DNA from: an uncultured Bradyrhizobium sp.
Lineage (GTDB): Bacteria; Pseudomonadota; Alphaproteobacteria; Rhizobiales; Xanthobacteraceae
DNA: 64,000 bases
Assembly: GCF_947648125.1 (NCBI RefSeq)
Contig: NZ_CANSMR010000031.1
Span: 1-64,000 of the forward strand
Direction: 5' to 3'
Shown here one piece after another: positions 9,886 through 18,856 of this stretch (position 1 is the stretch's first letter; each line of letters begins with the position of its first letter). The notes beneath the pieces are model-generated. The model saw nothing but the letters and a program-made list of their open reading frames with translations. It ran no database searches and had not been told where the DNA came from. The position numbers were made by a program, and so were the translations under genes.

Positions 9886-10212
9886 TTCAGCTCCAGCAGG
9901 ATGCGGCCTAGAGTGACAATCACCGCGATGTATCCGAAGCAACTTCCGAGGCGGAGCCGTGGCGGTTGTGACCTGGAATATGCTTCGAACGAGGACAGAG
10001 GGCTTCGCACCCTGCTCGAACAGATCAACAAGTGCCCCACCGAAGTCGCGCCTCGTCGGCCCCCGATTGGTTACCCCCGCCCGGAACTACCAGCCCGGCA
10101 TTCCCGGTCAGTCTGTTGGTCGCGCGCCGAACGCCTTCGGGACGATCGGCAGCGTGCCGAGGACGCGCCCGGCTCGAACGGTCGAATTTCGCACGACTTT
10201 GGGAGAAGCGTA
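9886..10212. other. Spacer inside the integrase module
   Basis: An open frame runs in from 9901 and is continuous with the gene at 10213, but the upstream part has no recognisable homology or ribosome site. I see no further gene. Confidence 0.35.
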
Positions 10213-10434
10213 ATGCCGCGGCGACCGGCCAAAGTTACACAAGCAGATATTGCCCGCGCGATCCGCGCCGCCAAGGAAGCCGGCGCGAGCGCGGTCACGG
10301 TCGATGGCGATAGTGTTATTCGGATCATACTCACAGCGAGCGCCACGGCGATCAAGCCCGCAAATTCTCTCGACGAAGTATGGGTGCCATCAGAGGCATT
10401 GCAGCGCTACCTGAAACGCACCGAAAGCGGGTGA
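10213..10434 (+). CDS. Small conserved protein preceding the integrase
   Basis: A 73-aa protein beginning MPRRPAKVTQADIARAIRAA, with a mixed helix-strand pattern (EAGASAVTVDGDSVIRIIL) that resembles proteins encoded immediately before tyrosine integrases in Bradyrhizobium. The ATG follows GGGAGAAGCGTA. It may be a recombination directionality or accessory factor, but no function is established. A related fragment appears at 5697-5766 on the opposite strand. Confidence 0.6.
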   Translation: MPRRPAKVTQADIARAIRAAKEAGASAVTVDGDSVIRIILTASATAIKPANSLDEVWVPSEALQRYLKRTESG

Positions 10435-10505
10435 AACGCACCTTATGCAATTGATGCGGAGTCACCGCATCGCTAGACTCCAAGCATTGGTCCACGGAGA
10501 CGCCA

Positions 10506-12016
10506 ATGCTTGGGACAGAAAAACGCGACCCCCGTGCGCCCGGGGACACGCGAATGTACCTCTACTTCGACTATTCCTCGCTGGGAGCGCTGCGCTGGTA
10601 CGTGAAGGTGAGCCGCAAGGGTCGTAGGATCGGGATCAGAGGGGAATATGGGACGGAAGCCTTCGACTCCGCCTATGACGCGGCGGTCGCGGCGCTGGGG
10701 GGAGTGATGCGTAAGCGCCGTGCCGAACCCGATCCACCGGTGCAGCCGGAGCGCCGCTATGTGCAAGCCGATCGCTCACAGCGCGGACAGACGCGCTATT
10801 ACGTCCAGCTCCGCAACGGATTGCCGAAGATCAGGATTAGGGCCGAGTTCGGCACGAAGGGATTCGACGGCGAGTGTGATGCGGCCATCGCGTCGCAGAT
10901 CGCGCTCTACGGCGATGCGACCGATCACATCAACGCACAAAAGCAGCGCAATGAGCCGCGCGGCGAACTACCGGCTGAGCCGCTGAAGCCTCACACCCTG
11001 CGCTGGTAACTGGACGCTCTACAAGCAGAGCGACCACTGGCTCGGCGATCTCAGCGTCGGCCACGAGGGGCTGTCGGACTCGACGCGGTTACAGCGCACC
11101 GGGTTGGTCGAGAGCCTGCTGCCCGACAATGGCGAGAAACCGTTTGCGGTGCTGACGCGCAAGGTCATCAAAGAAGAAATGAAGGCGCGCACCCCGTCAC
11201 AGGCCGGCAATTTGCTATCGGCGGTTCGGGGCATGATCCGCTGGATGATCGACGAGAGGCATCTGGACGAAGACGACGATCCGACCATCGGACTAAAATC
11301 CGGCAAGGCAAAAGCGAGCCGCGAGACCGGCGGTTTTGTGCCCTGGACCGAGGATGACATGGCCCGGTACCGGGCGAAGTGGCCGTTGGGTACCGAAGCG
11401 CGGCTGATGTTCGACATCCTGCACTACACGTTCCTGCGGCTTGGAGATGCCCACCGTTTTGGGCCGCCCCACCTGCGCCAGATCGTTCGGAAGATGGCTG
11501 TGCAGATTGCCACTGAGAAAAGCCAGGGCAATACAACCGTCACGGTCCCCGTGCATCCGGAGTTCGCCGAGAGCCTCAGGGCGGCTCGCGCGGCAAACAT
11601 CATCGGCGCGGACGTTTTCACCGGCAAGCTCGTGCGCGGCCGGATCCTGCCGATGAACAAGAAGGCATGGGCGGCCAGGTTCAAGAAAATACGCGGTCCT
11701 GGCCGGCGTCAACGAGCCCAAGAAAAGCTGCCATGGCGTGCGCAAGGCACGAGCTGAGGTAGCCGCTTACGCCGACTGTACCGAGAGCCAGATGATGGCG
11801 ATGTTCGGCTGGACCGACCCAAAGATGCCAGCCCACTACATCGCGCAGGCGAATCGGGAGAAGCTCGGCATGAGCGGCATGGACAAGATCGTGGCGTTCG
11901 ATCAGAGCCATTCGCTCAACGACGTCGTGGCACCGCCCGACGCGAACAGGGCCGGAACGTCAGGCGAGAACAGAATAGTAACTTTGCGTAGTAACACCGG
12001 GAAAAAAATGGCTTAA
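10506..12016 (+). pseudogene. Tyrosine recombinase/integrase, two frameshifts
   Basis: Site-specific recombinase of the tRNA-Leu island. Bases 10506-11009 encode two tandem arm-binding-like repeats (LRWYVKVSRKGRRIGIRGEYG and TRYYVQLRNGLPKIRIRAEFG). The frame then stops at LRW and continues in another frame with a core-binding domain (KARTPSQAGNLLSAVRGMIR) and the catalytic Arg in YTFLRLGDAHRF. A second shift near 11690 (an extra A in AAGAAAATAC) moves into KYAVLAGVNEPKKSCHGVRK, which has the HxxR box, and then FGWTDPKMPAHYI with the nucleophilic Tyr. All catalytic elements remain recognisable, so inactivation looks recent or reflects sequence errors. Its 3' end lies 24 bases from tRNA-Leu. 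Confidence 0.9.
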
Positions 12017-12039
12017 CTTCAATGAGTTAAGCGTGGGTA

Positions 12040-12124
12040 TGGTGCGCTCGGAGGGACTCGAACCCCCACGGTGTTACCCACTGCCACCTCAAGGCAGCGC
12101 GTCTACCAATTCCGCCACGAGCGC
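12040..12124 (-). tRNA. tRNA-Leu (anticodon GAG)
   Basis: The reverse strand reads GCGCTCGTGGCGGAATTGGT with a variable arm typical of class II tRNAs, and ends GTTCGAGTCCCTCCGAGCGC plus an encoded ACCA. The acceptor stem GCGCTCG pairs with CGAGCGC. The anticodon loop TTGAGGT between CTGCC and GGCAG gives GAG. The 3' end faces the integrase, which is the usual arrangement for an island integrated into a tRNA gene. Confidence 0.97.
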
Positions 12125-12216
12125 TAAGGATGTCGGATGGAACCCTAAGGCGCCGCCGCATCGAGGGGGCCATGTAACAAATCACGGATGCAGGGACAAG
12201 GCGCTTGATGCGTGAA

Positions 12217-12462
12217 TTAACTGCGAACGCCAGGAGATTTCGGCAGCATCTGCTTGACCTCGACCGCAATCCGGTTGCGGTCGACGAGGACGACGCCGCT
12301 GGCCACCGGCAGGTTGTTGGCGAGGATCTTGACCTCGTCGGCCTCGGTGGCATCCAGTTCGATGATGGCGCCGCGGGACAGCCGCATGACCTGGTGAATC
12401 GGCATGGTGGTCGTGCCGAGGACCACCATGAGATCGACGCTGACTTTATCGAGGGTGGGCAC
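12217..12462 (-). CDS. fliN: FliN-type flagellar motor switch protein
   Basis: An 81-aa SpoA-domain protein: VSVDLMVVLGTTTMPIHQVM, LSRGAIIELD, ILANNLPVASGVVLVD and RIAVEVKQML. FliN forms the base of the flagellar C-ring with FliG and FliM and sets rotation direction. It is short, essentially a lone SpoA domain, and stands apart from any other flagellar gene in this window. A specialised SpoA partner of another secretion or motor system is a less likely alternative. Confidence 0.88.
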   Translation of the reverse strand: MPTLDKVSVDLMVVLGTTTMPIHQVMRLSRGAIIELDATEADEVKILANNLPVASGVVLVDRNRIAVEVKQMLPKSPGVRS

Positions 12463-12522
12463 TTCTGAACCGCCGAACGGGAACTAAATTGTAGGTTCAC
12501 CTGACCACGTTAGGGTTAGCCA

Positions 12523-13251
12523 ATGGTTAACGACCGCCAAAGCCTCGATTTGACGACCTTTGCGCGCCCTTCAGGCGGCGAATCGGTCGAATGGCGGATC
12601 GCGGACCGTCCGGTGCCCTACCCCGATTCTCTCGCCGAGATGGATGCAAGGGTGGCGGCGATCGCCGCGGGCTCGGCGCCTGAACTGGTGTGGCTGCTCG
12701 AGCATCCGCCGCTCTATACCTCCGGCACCAGCGGCAAGGCCGACGATTTGCTGGCTCCGCGCTTTCCGACCTTCCAGAGCGGCCGCGGCGGCCAGGTCAC
12801 CTATCACGGCCCGGGCCAGCGCGTTGCCTATGTGATGCTCGACCTCAAGCGGCGCCGGCCCGATGTGCGCGCCTATGTCGCCTCGCTGGAGGAATGGATC
12901 ATCCGCACGCTCGCCGCCTTCAACGTCCGCGGCGAGCGCCGCGAGGACCGCGTCGGGGTCTGGGTGCGCCGCCCGGACAAGGGGCCGGGCCATGAGGACA
13001 AGATCGCCGCGATCGGCGTGCGGCTGCGCCGTTGGGTCTCGTTCCATGGCATCGCGATCAATGTCGAGCCCGACCTCTCCCACTTCCAGGCGATTGTGCC
13101 CTGCGGCGTGGTCGATCCGCGCTACGGCGTCACCTCGCTGGTCGATCTCGGACTGCCGGTCACGATGGCCGATGTCGACATCGCACTCCGGCAGGCATTT
13201 GCCGAGGTGTTCGGCGACACCACGGCGCGCCTGCCGGAAGCGACGTTGTAA
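12523..13251 (+). CDS. lipB: Octanoyl-[acyl carrier protein]:protein octanoyltransferase
   Basis: Transfers octanoyl groups from acyl-ACP to lipoyl domains of 2-oxoacid dehydrogenases and the glycine cleavage H protein. The 242-aa protein has the family sequence [13 protein letters not shown], the [20 protein letters not shown] motif, the catalytic Lys in [10 protein letters not shown] and the catalytic Cys in AIVPCGV. It is convergent with the tautomerase gene, with three bases between the stop codons. Confidence 0.96.
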   Translation: MVNDRQSLDLTTFARPSGGESVEWRIADRPVPYPDSLAEMDARVAAIAAGSAPELVWLLEHPPLYTSGTSGKADDLLAPRFPTFQSGRGGQVTYHGPGQRVAYVMLDLKRRRPDVRAYVASLEEWIIRTLAAFNVRGERREDRVGVWVRRPDKGPGHEDKIAAIGVRLRRWVSFHGIAINVEPDLSHFQAIVPCGVVDPRYGVTSLVDLGLPVTMADVDIALRQAFAEVFGDTTARLPEATL

Positions 13252-13254
13252 GGC

Positions 13255-13680
13255 TCACGCCGCCTTCTGCGGCGCCACCTCGAGCTTGCCGGCGATGTAG
13301 CGGCGCTCCTGGGTCAGCCCGCCAAAGCCGTAGGCATCGCCCTTCACCTCATCGACATGGGCGTAGCTCTCGGTGTGGAGCGGTCCGAGCAATTCGCCCA
13401 TCCGCTTGAACAGCGCTGCGAGATAGGCCGCCTTCTCGTCCTTGGTGTTGGTGCCTTCGGTGACGTGGATGTCGAGCCAGTAGCTCGCGAGCCCTTGCTC
13501 GGCGAGCGACTTGCCGCCGGCGAACCAGTCGGCGGCGGCGGCGGACTTCACGATGATAGCGGTGACCTTGGGGTCCTTGTGCAGAATCCCTGCGGTCAGT
13601 TCCGACACGGCAGCGGCGATATCGGACTTCAACGACGGCCTCTCGCGGGAGGTCGCATAGGTGACGGTGATGAGCGGCAC
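13255..13680 (-). CDS. Tautomerase-family protein (4-oxalocrotonate tautomerase superfamily)
   Basis: The superfamily uses an N-terminal Pro, exposed after removal of formyl-Met, as catalytic base. An in-frame ATG lies farther upstream, but the GTG at 13678-13680 is preceded by AAGGAGACCGATC and gives MPLITVTYATSRERPSL with Pro at position 2, so GTG is the supported start (141 aa). Later sequence includes SYWLDIHVTEGTNTKDEKAA and FGGLTQERRYIAGKLE. The substrate is unknown. It is divergent from a LysR regulator 115 bases away, which probably controls it. Confidence 0.85.
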   Translation of the reverse strand: MPLITVTYATSRERPSLKSDIAAAVSELTAGILHKDPKVTAIIVKSAAAADWFAGGKSLAEQGLASYWLDIHVTEGTNTKDEKAAYLAALFKRMGELLGPLHTESYAHVDEVKGDAYGFGGLTQERRYIAGKLEVAPQKAA

Positions 13681-13759
13681 GATCGGTCTCCTTGAATTCG
13701 GTTGGCGCGGGTCAATCGCGCCTCCTCTAGCTAGACCTTTGCGCATCATCTTGGTATCT

Positions 13760-13773
13760 TATCCATATGGATA
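13760..13773. promoter_or_regulatory. 14-bp palindrome in the tautomerase/LysR divergent promoter
   Basis: TATCCATATGGATA is a perfect palindrome in the 115-bp divergent intergenic region. It contains the T-N11-A pattern expected of LysR-type operators and lies 22 bases before the LysR ATG. It is the likely binding site of the adjacent regulator. Confidence 0.55.
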
Positions 13774-13795
13774 GCAATGATAACGTTTGTTGATC

Positions 13796-14653
13796 ATGAC
13801 GGCGACGCTCGATATCGACACCGTGCAGGCCTTCCTCCTGGTCGCCGAGCTGCAAGGCTTCACCCGTGCCGCCGAGGCGCTCGGCACCACGCAGGCGGCG
13901 ATCAGCATGAAATTGCAGCGGCTCGAAACCGTACTCGGCAAGCGGCTGGTCGAGCGCTCGCCGCGGGCGGTGCGGCTAACCGCAGATGGCGCGGCCTTCC
14001 TGCACCACGCCCGCGCGCTGATCGAGGTGCATGACCGCGCACTGTCCGGCGAGAAGCCGGCGCGACAACAGCTCACGCTCGGGATCAGCGATCACGCCGC
14101 GGGCCCCGAGCTGGTGCCGCTGCTGGAGCGGCTGCACGCAATGGCCTCCCAGCTTGCACTCGCCGTGACCATCGGCTTCTCACGCGAGATGCTCGATGCC
14201 TATGATGCCGGCGAGCTTGATGCGGTCATCGTGCGCCAGGAAGGCAGCCGGCGTGGCGGCGAGAAACTGACTGAAGACGAATTCGGCTGGTTCGCCGCCA
14301 AGCGTTTCGTCTGGCCGCGCGGCGATGCGCTGCCGCTCGCTACGCTGGCGCCGCCGTGCGGGGTGCGGGCGCTGGCCGTGCGGGCGCTCGACAAGGCCGG
14401 CATCGCGTGGACCGAAGGCTTCGTCGGCGGTGGCGTCACCGCGGTGGTCGCTGCCGCGCTCGCCGGCCTTGCCGTCGCGCCGCTCGTCCGCCGCATCGTG
14501 CCGCCCGGCCTGATCGACATCGGACCCACGCACAAGCTGCCGCGGCTCGGCGCGTCGAAGGTGATGCTGCATTCGAAGGTCAGCGATACCGCGAAGCTCG
14601 CGGCGTTGCGGACGTTGGCGGCGACGTTCCGCAGCGTGGCGTCTGCAGCGTAG
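13796..14653 (+). CDS. LysR-family transcriptional regulator
   Basis: The N-terminal winged helix (DIDTVQAFLLVAELQGFTRA, TTQAAISMKLQRLE, GKRLVERSPRAVRLTADG) is followed by a periplasmic-binding-like co-inducer domain to residue 285. The frame opens slightly earlier at a TTG, but the ATG at 13796 aligns with the family. The likely target is the divergently transcribed tautomerase gene, through the palindrome between them. The effector is unknown. Confidence 0.9.
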   Translation: MTATLDIDTVQAFLLVAELQGFTRAAEALGTTQAAISMKLQRLETVLGKRLVERSPRAVRLTADGAAFLHHARALIEVHDRALSGEKPARQQLTLGISDHAAGPELVPLLERLHAMASQLALAVTIGFSREMLDAYDAGELDAVIVRQEGSRRGGEKLTEDEFGWFAAKRFVWPRGDALPLATLAPPCGVRALAVRALDKAGIAWTEGFVGGGVTAVVAAALAGLAVAPLVRRIVPPGLIDIGPTHKLPRLGASKVMLHSKVSDTAKLAALRTLAATFRSVASAA

Positions 14654-14674
14654 TGTGGGCACCGCTCTGCAGCA

Positions 14675-15100
14675 TCACGAGGAATGCTCGGCGGCTTCCA
14701 GTTCTCTCACGACAAACCAGTAGGTCAGGCCTGCGACAAATCCGGCGGCGGCGAACAGACAGACAAGTCCGGATGTCCAAACGGCCGGAGACCACAGCAG
14801 CACCGTGATGCTCAGCGCACCGATCGCAGCGCCTGCGCCGGCGAAGAACCCGGCGGATCGGATCCGGAACTCCTCGCTTAGCCAGATCGCGATCGCTGCG
14901 GGAATCGCGGTCAGCAGGCACGTGACGACAAAGACCAGGAACGAGGGAAGCAGAAGCGCGATGACGCCTCCCAGCAGCCTCATGATGTCGCCGCCGGATG
15001 CGACCATCAGGAGCGTCTGGGCAACGCCAGAGAGAACCGCAGTCGCGGCTCCGCATCCGGCGAGCCAACCTCCAAATGCACGGCAACCGTCATCAGACAT
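14675..15100 (-). CDS. Small four-helix membrane protein
   Basis: 141 aa with hydrophobic segments around GGWLAGCGAATAVLSGVAQT, LLGGVIALLLPSFLVFVVTC, GAGAAIGALSITVLLW and SGLVCLFAAAGFVAGL, consistent with four transmembrane helices. The start is the ATG at 15098-15100, preceded by GAGGAGGGCGAG. Its gene is 10 bases downstream of the SDR gene, so it is the last gene of the GbsR-DUF4166-SDR operon. No family is recognised. Confidence 0.7.
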   Translation of the reverse strand: MSDDGCRAFGGWLAGCGAATAVLSGVAQTLLMVASGGDIMRLLGGVIALLLPSFLVFVVTCLLTAIPAAIAIWLSEEFRIRSAGFFAGAGAAIGALSITVLLWSPAVWTSGLVCLFAAAGFVAGLTYWFVVRELEAAEHSS

Positions 15101-15110
15101 CTCGCCCTCC

Positions 15111-16547
15111 TCACAAGATCGCCTCGAACGCGCTGCGCAAGGTTTCGTGCCGGAACACAAAGCCGTTGCTCAGCGCCTTGTTCGGCAGCACACGCTGGCC
15201 GCCGAGCAGCAGCTCATTGGCGAAGTCGCCGCCGACTACGCGGAGCAGCGCGGCAGGGACGCGGAAGACCGCTGGCCGATGCAGGCGCCGCCCCAGTTCC
15301 TCGGTGAATTTCGTGTTGGTCACCGGGATCGGCGCGGTCGCATTGATCGGGCCTGAGAGCTCCGGCTTCGCGATCACATGCGCGATCAGGCGCACCAGAT
15401 CGTCACGCTCGATCCACGACATCCACTGCTTGCCCGAGCCGAGCGGGCCGCCGAGACCGAATTCGAACGGCGTCAGCATCCGCGTGATGAAACCGCCGTC
15501 GGTGCCGACCACGAGGCCGATCCGCAAATGCGCCACGCGCACGCCGTGATCGGCGGCCAGCTTCGCCGCATTTTCCCAGGCCTCGCACAGCTCATGACTG
15601 AAGCAGGCATGGGATTTCGCCGACTCCGTCAGCACCTGGTCCTGCCAGAGCCCGTACCAGCCGATCGCGGAACCGCTCACCAGCACCGACGGCTTGCGTT
15701 CGAGCCGCGCGATCAGCCTGACGACTTCGGCCGTCATGTCGATACGCGAGGCGATGATCTTGCGGCGCTTGGCTTCAGTCCAGAGACCGTTGCCGATCGG
15801 CTCGCCCGCGAGATTGACGATGGCATCGATCTCTGAATCGGCGGGCAGCTGGTCGAGGCTCGTGATCAGCGTCACTGGCGGCGACAGCATCTCGGCCTTC
15901 GCCGGATTGCGGATCAGCGCAATCACCTGACGGCCTGATGCAGTGAGGCTTGCGGCCAGGCGGCTGCCGATGAAACCGGTCGCGCCGGTGATGAGCACGG
16001 TCTGCCGCGCTGGCAGTTTCTCGACCAAGGTGGCGGCCGGCACGCTGGACATCCGTCCCAGCCGCCTGGCGGCGGCGAAGTCACGCGCACCGAACAGCGC
16101 GGCACCGAAGGCCGCGGCGGTTGCGAACACGCTTAGCAGGCCCGCATAGGCCGGCACGACAGCAGTCGGCAGCATCGCCCAGCCGATCAGGACCGGCACC
16201 AGCAGCACCAGGATGGCGCCATAGTTGATCGCCAGCAGCGTATGATTGATCCGCTCGCTCGGCGGCAGTTTCCGGCTCAGATCCTCCTCGACGAAATCCA
16301 TCAGCGTGATGACGATTTCGACGACCAGCACGGCCATGACGGCGATCGCAAGAATGCCATGCACCTGGAGCCAGCCGAGCACGAGGAACAGCAGCGCATA
16401 AAGCATGTTCCGCACGCTGTGCAACTGAAGCTCATGGCGCTGCGAGGGACGCCAGGCGAGCCGCTCGGTGAATTCATGGTGATAGAAGGTGTCGAAGGCG
16501 CCCATCGCGATCTGGATCGCGACGAGGGTCCAAAGCAGCGGCGTCAT
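15111..16547 (-). CDS. TIGR01777-type SDR epimerase with an N-terminal membrane domain
   Basis: 478 aa. Residues 1 to about 155 form a membrane domain with several hydrophobic helices (LLWTLVAIQIAMGAFDTFYH, MLYALLFLVLGWLQVHGIL, AILVLLVPVLIGWAML). From about 180 an NAD(P)-binding Rossmann domain begins (VLITGATGFIGSRLAASL), followed by DAIVNLAGEPI, VSGSAIGWYG and WMSWIERDDLVRLIAHVI, all typical of TIGR01777 proteins. The ATG overlaps the stop of the DUF4166 gene (ATGA), so translation is coupled. The substrate is unknown; a lipid or quinone-like molecule at the membrane is my inference. Confidence 0.88.
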   Translation of the reverse strand: MTPLLWTLVAIQIAMGAFDTFYHHEFTERLAWRPSQRHELQLHSVRNMLYALLFLVLGWLQVHGILAIAVMAVLVVEIVITLMDFVEEDLSRKLPPSERINHTLLAINYGAILVLLVPVLIGWAMLPTAVVPAYAGLLSVFATAAAFGAALFGARDFAAARRLGRMSSVPAATLVEKLPARQTVLITGATGFIGSRLAASLTASGRQVIALIRNPAKAEMLSPPVTLITSLDQLPADSEIDAIVNLAGEPIGNGLWTEAKRRKIIASRIDMTAEVVRLIARLERKPSVLVSGSAIGWYGLWQDQVLTESAKSHACFSHELCEAWENAAKLAADHGVRVAHLRIGLVVGTDGGFITRMLTPFEFGLGGPLGSGKQWMSWIERDDLVRLIAHVIAKPELSGPINATAPIPVTNTKFTEELGRRLHRPAVFRVPAALLRVVGGDFANELLLGGQRVLPNKALSNGFVFRHETLRSAFEAIL

Positions 16548-17209
16548 GACGAGGCCTCCCTGAACACGGCGGACTGACGGATCAGCCGGCCGAAACGCGG
16601 GTGGATGATCTCCAGCGTGAAGCGGAAGTCGCCGCAGCCGAGATCGGAATGCGTCACGGTGAGATCGCCGGGCGTGAGCCATTCAGGCAGTTGCATCCGA
16701 AGCGGCCCGAGCCGCAGCGAATAGCCGACGCTGTGAAACACCAGCGCCTCGTGCTCGACCGCGATCCGCAGCGCCATGCTGAGGCCGAAGCCGACATACT
16801 CCTCAAGCCCGGTCGGTCCGGCAAAGCGCTTGGCGGAATGAATCACCTGCGGAAAGCCGTCGCGGCGCGCGCAGATGCGGGTCCAGATCTGGCCGCCGCT
16901 CGCGGCGTCCTCGGTGACCGTGACGATCATCGGCACGCCGGTCTCGGTGCCGGTCGGCAGCGGCCCGCCGATCAGCCGCGCGGCCTGTGCCAGCCACCAT
17001 CCGGCGCGGCTGCTCGAGGCTTCCTCGACCTCGCCGACATAGACGACGGTGTTGCCGTCCTCGAACCGCTTCGAGAAACGGCGCCAGATCGCAACCGGCA
17101 GGCGGCCCCAATCTTCATCCGGCAGCAAGGCGCGGAAACGATGGTCGTCGAACAGTTTCGTATCGGAAGCCGGCGCTGTCTTTAAGGTGGTCATCCTTGC
17201 TGACGCCAT
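16544..17209 (-). CDS. DUF4166-domain protein
   Basis: 221 aa. A soluble domain with FRALLPDEDWGRLPVAIWRR, VVYVGEVEEASSSRAGWWLA, ARLIGGPLP and a C-terminal FRFTLEIIHPRFGRLIRQSA, which I recognise as DUF4166. DUF4166 is often found with or fused to SDR proteins. Its biochemical role is undescribed. GGGAGTATGCG precedes the ATG. The gene starts 26 bases after the GbsR stop and overlaps the SDR start. Confidence 0.8.
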   Translation of the reverse strand: MASARMTTLKTAPASDTKLFDDHRFRALLPDEDWGRLPVAIWRRFSKRFEDGNTVVYVGEVEEASSSRAGWWLAQAARLIGGPLPTGTETGVPMIVTVTEDAASGGQIWTRICARRDGFPQVIHSAKRFAGPTGLEEYVGFGLSMALRIAVEHEALVFHSVGYSLRLGPLRMQLPEWLTPGDLTVTHSDLGCGDFRFTLEIIHPRFGRLIRQSAVFREASS

Positions 17210-17235
17210 CGCATACTCCCGTTACGCTGCGGCCC

Positions 17236-17793
17236 CTATTTGGCTCTGCCTGTCGGCAGGAAACTCACGATCTTCTCGCCGAGCTTGACCAACGCGACCA
17301 GGCGCGGCCGCGGCACGTTCAGCATCTGCGTGTACCAGCGGTCGACTAGCTCGGTGAATGTCAGCATCTCCTTCAGCCGCTTGCTGGCGACCGGGCTGAT
17401 GGCGGGATCGTCGGCCGCGTCGGAGACGCAAGCGCGCAGCGCTGCAAGCGCGGGATCGATCTCCCGCTCCTTGCGCCCGGCCGCGATCTTCGCCGCGACC
17501 TCCCAGATGTCGGTCTCGGCCTCGAAATGGTCGCGGCGGTCGCCGAGGATCGGCACCCGCCGGATCAACCCCCAGGACAGCAATTCCTTGATCGAATTGG
17601 AGACGTTGGAGCGCGCCATGCCGAGCGTGTCGGCAATGTCCTCCGCGGTCATCGGCGCCTCGGCGAGGTAGAGCAGCCCGTGGATCTGGCTGACCGAACG
17701 GTTGACGCCCCATTCGTCGCCCATGTCGCCCCAATGCAGGATGAAGCGCTCGACGACGGCGGGAAGTTTTCTCTTGGCGGTTATTTCTGTCAT
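17236..17793 (-). CDS. GbsR/MarR-type winged-helix regulator
   Basis: 185 aa from the ATG at 17791-17793 (MTEITAKRKLPAVVERFI). The DNA-binding domain has VNRSVSQIHGLLYLAE, EDIADTLGMARSNVSNSIKE and a wing at LIRRVPILGDRRDHFEAE. The C-terminal half is helical. An in-frame ATG at 17835 would add 14 residues, but a sigma70-like promoter lies between the two and predicts a transcript starting at or beside the inner ATG. The gene heads the DUF4166-SDR operon and is probably autoregulated through the palindrome over its start. Confidence 0.87.
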   Translation of the reverse strand: MTEITAKRKLPAVVERFILHWGDMGDEWGVNRSVSQIHGLLYLAEAPMTAEDIADTLGMARSNVSNSIKELLSWGLIRRVPILGDRRDHFEAETDIWEVAAKIAAGRKEREIDPALAALRACVSDAADDPAISPVASKRLKEMLTFTELVDRWYTQMLNVPRPRLVALVKLGEKIVSFLPTGRAK

Positions 17794-17803
17794 GACAGAA
17801 ATA
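17782..17803. promoter_or_regulatory. 22-bp perfect palindrome, predicted GbsR operator
   Basis: The sequence TATTTCTGTCA followed by TGACAGAAATA is perfectly symmetric over 22 bp and centred at the regulator's ATG. It overlaps the predicted -10 hexamer and the start site, a position suited to repression by the dimeric regulator encoded immediately downstream. Confidence 0.7.
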
Positions 17804-17828
17804 TCAGATTGTTCAGAGCGGAAGTCAA
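17800..17828 (-). promoter_or_regulatory. Predicted sigma70 promoter of the GbsR operon
   Basis: On the reverse strand TTGACT (17823-17828) is followed after 17 bases by GATATT (17800-17805). Transcription would begin about 7 bases later, at or next to the ATG at 17793, implying a leaderless mRNA. No ribosome site precedes that ATG, which fits. Confidence 0.5.
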
Positions 17829-18034
17829 GGGTCATCGATGGCGCTCAGAAAGGCCGCGCGACGCAGCACGCCTTCTCTCCTGTGTGCCCCCAGCGAGGGT
17901 GATTCATCACAGATCACGAGTTTTCCTTTGTCGCGGCCGAAGTCTTCGTCCAACCTGATCCGGGTGGACGATTTTTTCAGCCGGACGGCGGGCTGTCGAC
18001 ATGAGCCAGCTTCACGGCCAACAAGGAGCTTGCG

Positions 18035-18847
18035 ATGCCAGCGTCCGACAAGGAGTTCGTAGGGTCCATTCCGGAGCTTTACGACCGGCTTCTCGTGCCG
18101 ATGATCTTTGAACCCTACGCCCGCGATCTGGCGCAGCGGGCCAAGGCCATTGGCCCGCGCGACCTCCTCGAGACCGCCGCAGGCACCGGTGCCGTCACCC
18201 GAGCGCTGTGGTCGGCGCTCGGCCGCGACACACGGATCGTGGCGACCGACCTGAATGAACCCATGCTCGAACGGGCGAAGTCGCGGATGCCGGACGGGGC
18301 CGATACCAGGTGGCAACAGGCCGACGCACTCAACCTGCCGTTCGACATTGCGAGCTTCGATGTCGTCGCCTGCCAGTTCGGCGCGATGTTCTTCCCCGAC
18401 AAGCCCAAGGGCTATTCGGAGGCTCGCCGCGTGCTGAAGCCGGGCGGCCGTTTCCTGTTCAACGTGTGGGATCGCATCGAAGACAACGAGTTCGCCGACG
18501 TGGTCACCCAGGCATTGGCAGAGGTCTTCCCGGCCGATCCGCCGCGATTCCTCGCGCGCACGCCCCATGGCCACTACGCGCCAGACCCGATCCGGGCCGA
18601 TCTTTTGGCCGTGGGCTTCAGCACGGTCGAGATCGACACCGTCCGGCTGCGAAGCCGGGCGAACGCGCCGCACGATCCGGCGATCGGTTTTTGCCAGGGC
18701 TCACCGCTGCGCGGCGAGATCGAGGCACGCGGCGGTATCGGACTTGATGCTGCGACCGAGCACGCCGCAGCGGCGCTCGCACACCGCTTCGGCAACGGCG
18801 CGATCGAAGGCCGCATCCAGGCGCTGGTGATCACGGCGGTCGCGTAG
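18035..18847 (+). CDS. Class I SAM-dependent methyltransferase
   Basis: 270 aa. SAM-binding motif I is LLETAAGTGAVTRALW. Motif II lies at TRIVATDLNEPML, motif III at FDVVACQFGAMFFPD and motif IV at RRVLKPGGRFLFNVWD. This is the pattern of the UbiE/small-molecule methyltransferase group. AAGGAG eight bases before the ATG fixes the start. It is divergent from the GbsR operon across 241 bases. The substrate cannot be told. Confidence 0.9.
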   Translation: MPASDKEFVGSIPELYDRLLVPMIFEPYARDLAQRAKAIGPRDLLETAAGTGAVTRALWSALGRDTRIVATDLNEPMLERAKSRMPDGADTRWQQADALNLPFDIASFDVVACQFGAMFFPDKPKGYSEARRVLKPGGRFLFNVWDRIEDNEFADVVTQALAEVFPADPPRFLARTPHGHYAPDPIRADLLAVGFSTVEIDTVRLRSRANAPHDPAIGFCQGSPLRGEIEARGGIGLDAATEHAAAALAHRFGNGAIEGRIQALVITAVA

Positions 18848-18856
18848 CGCCGCGCG

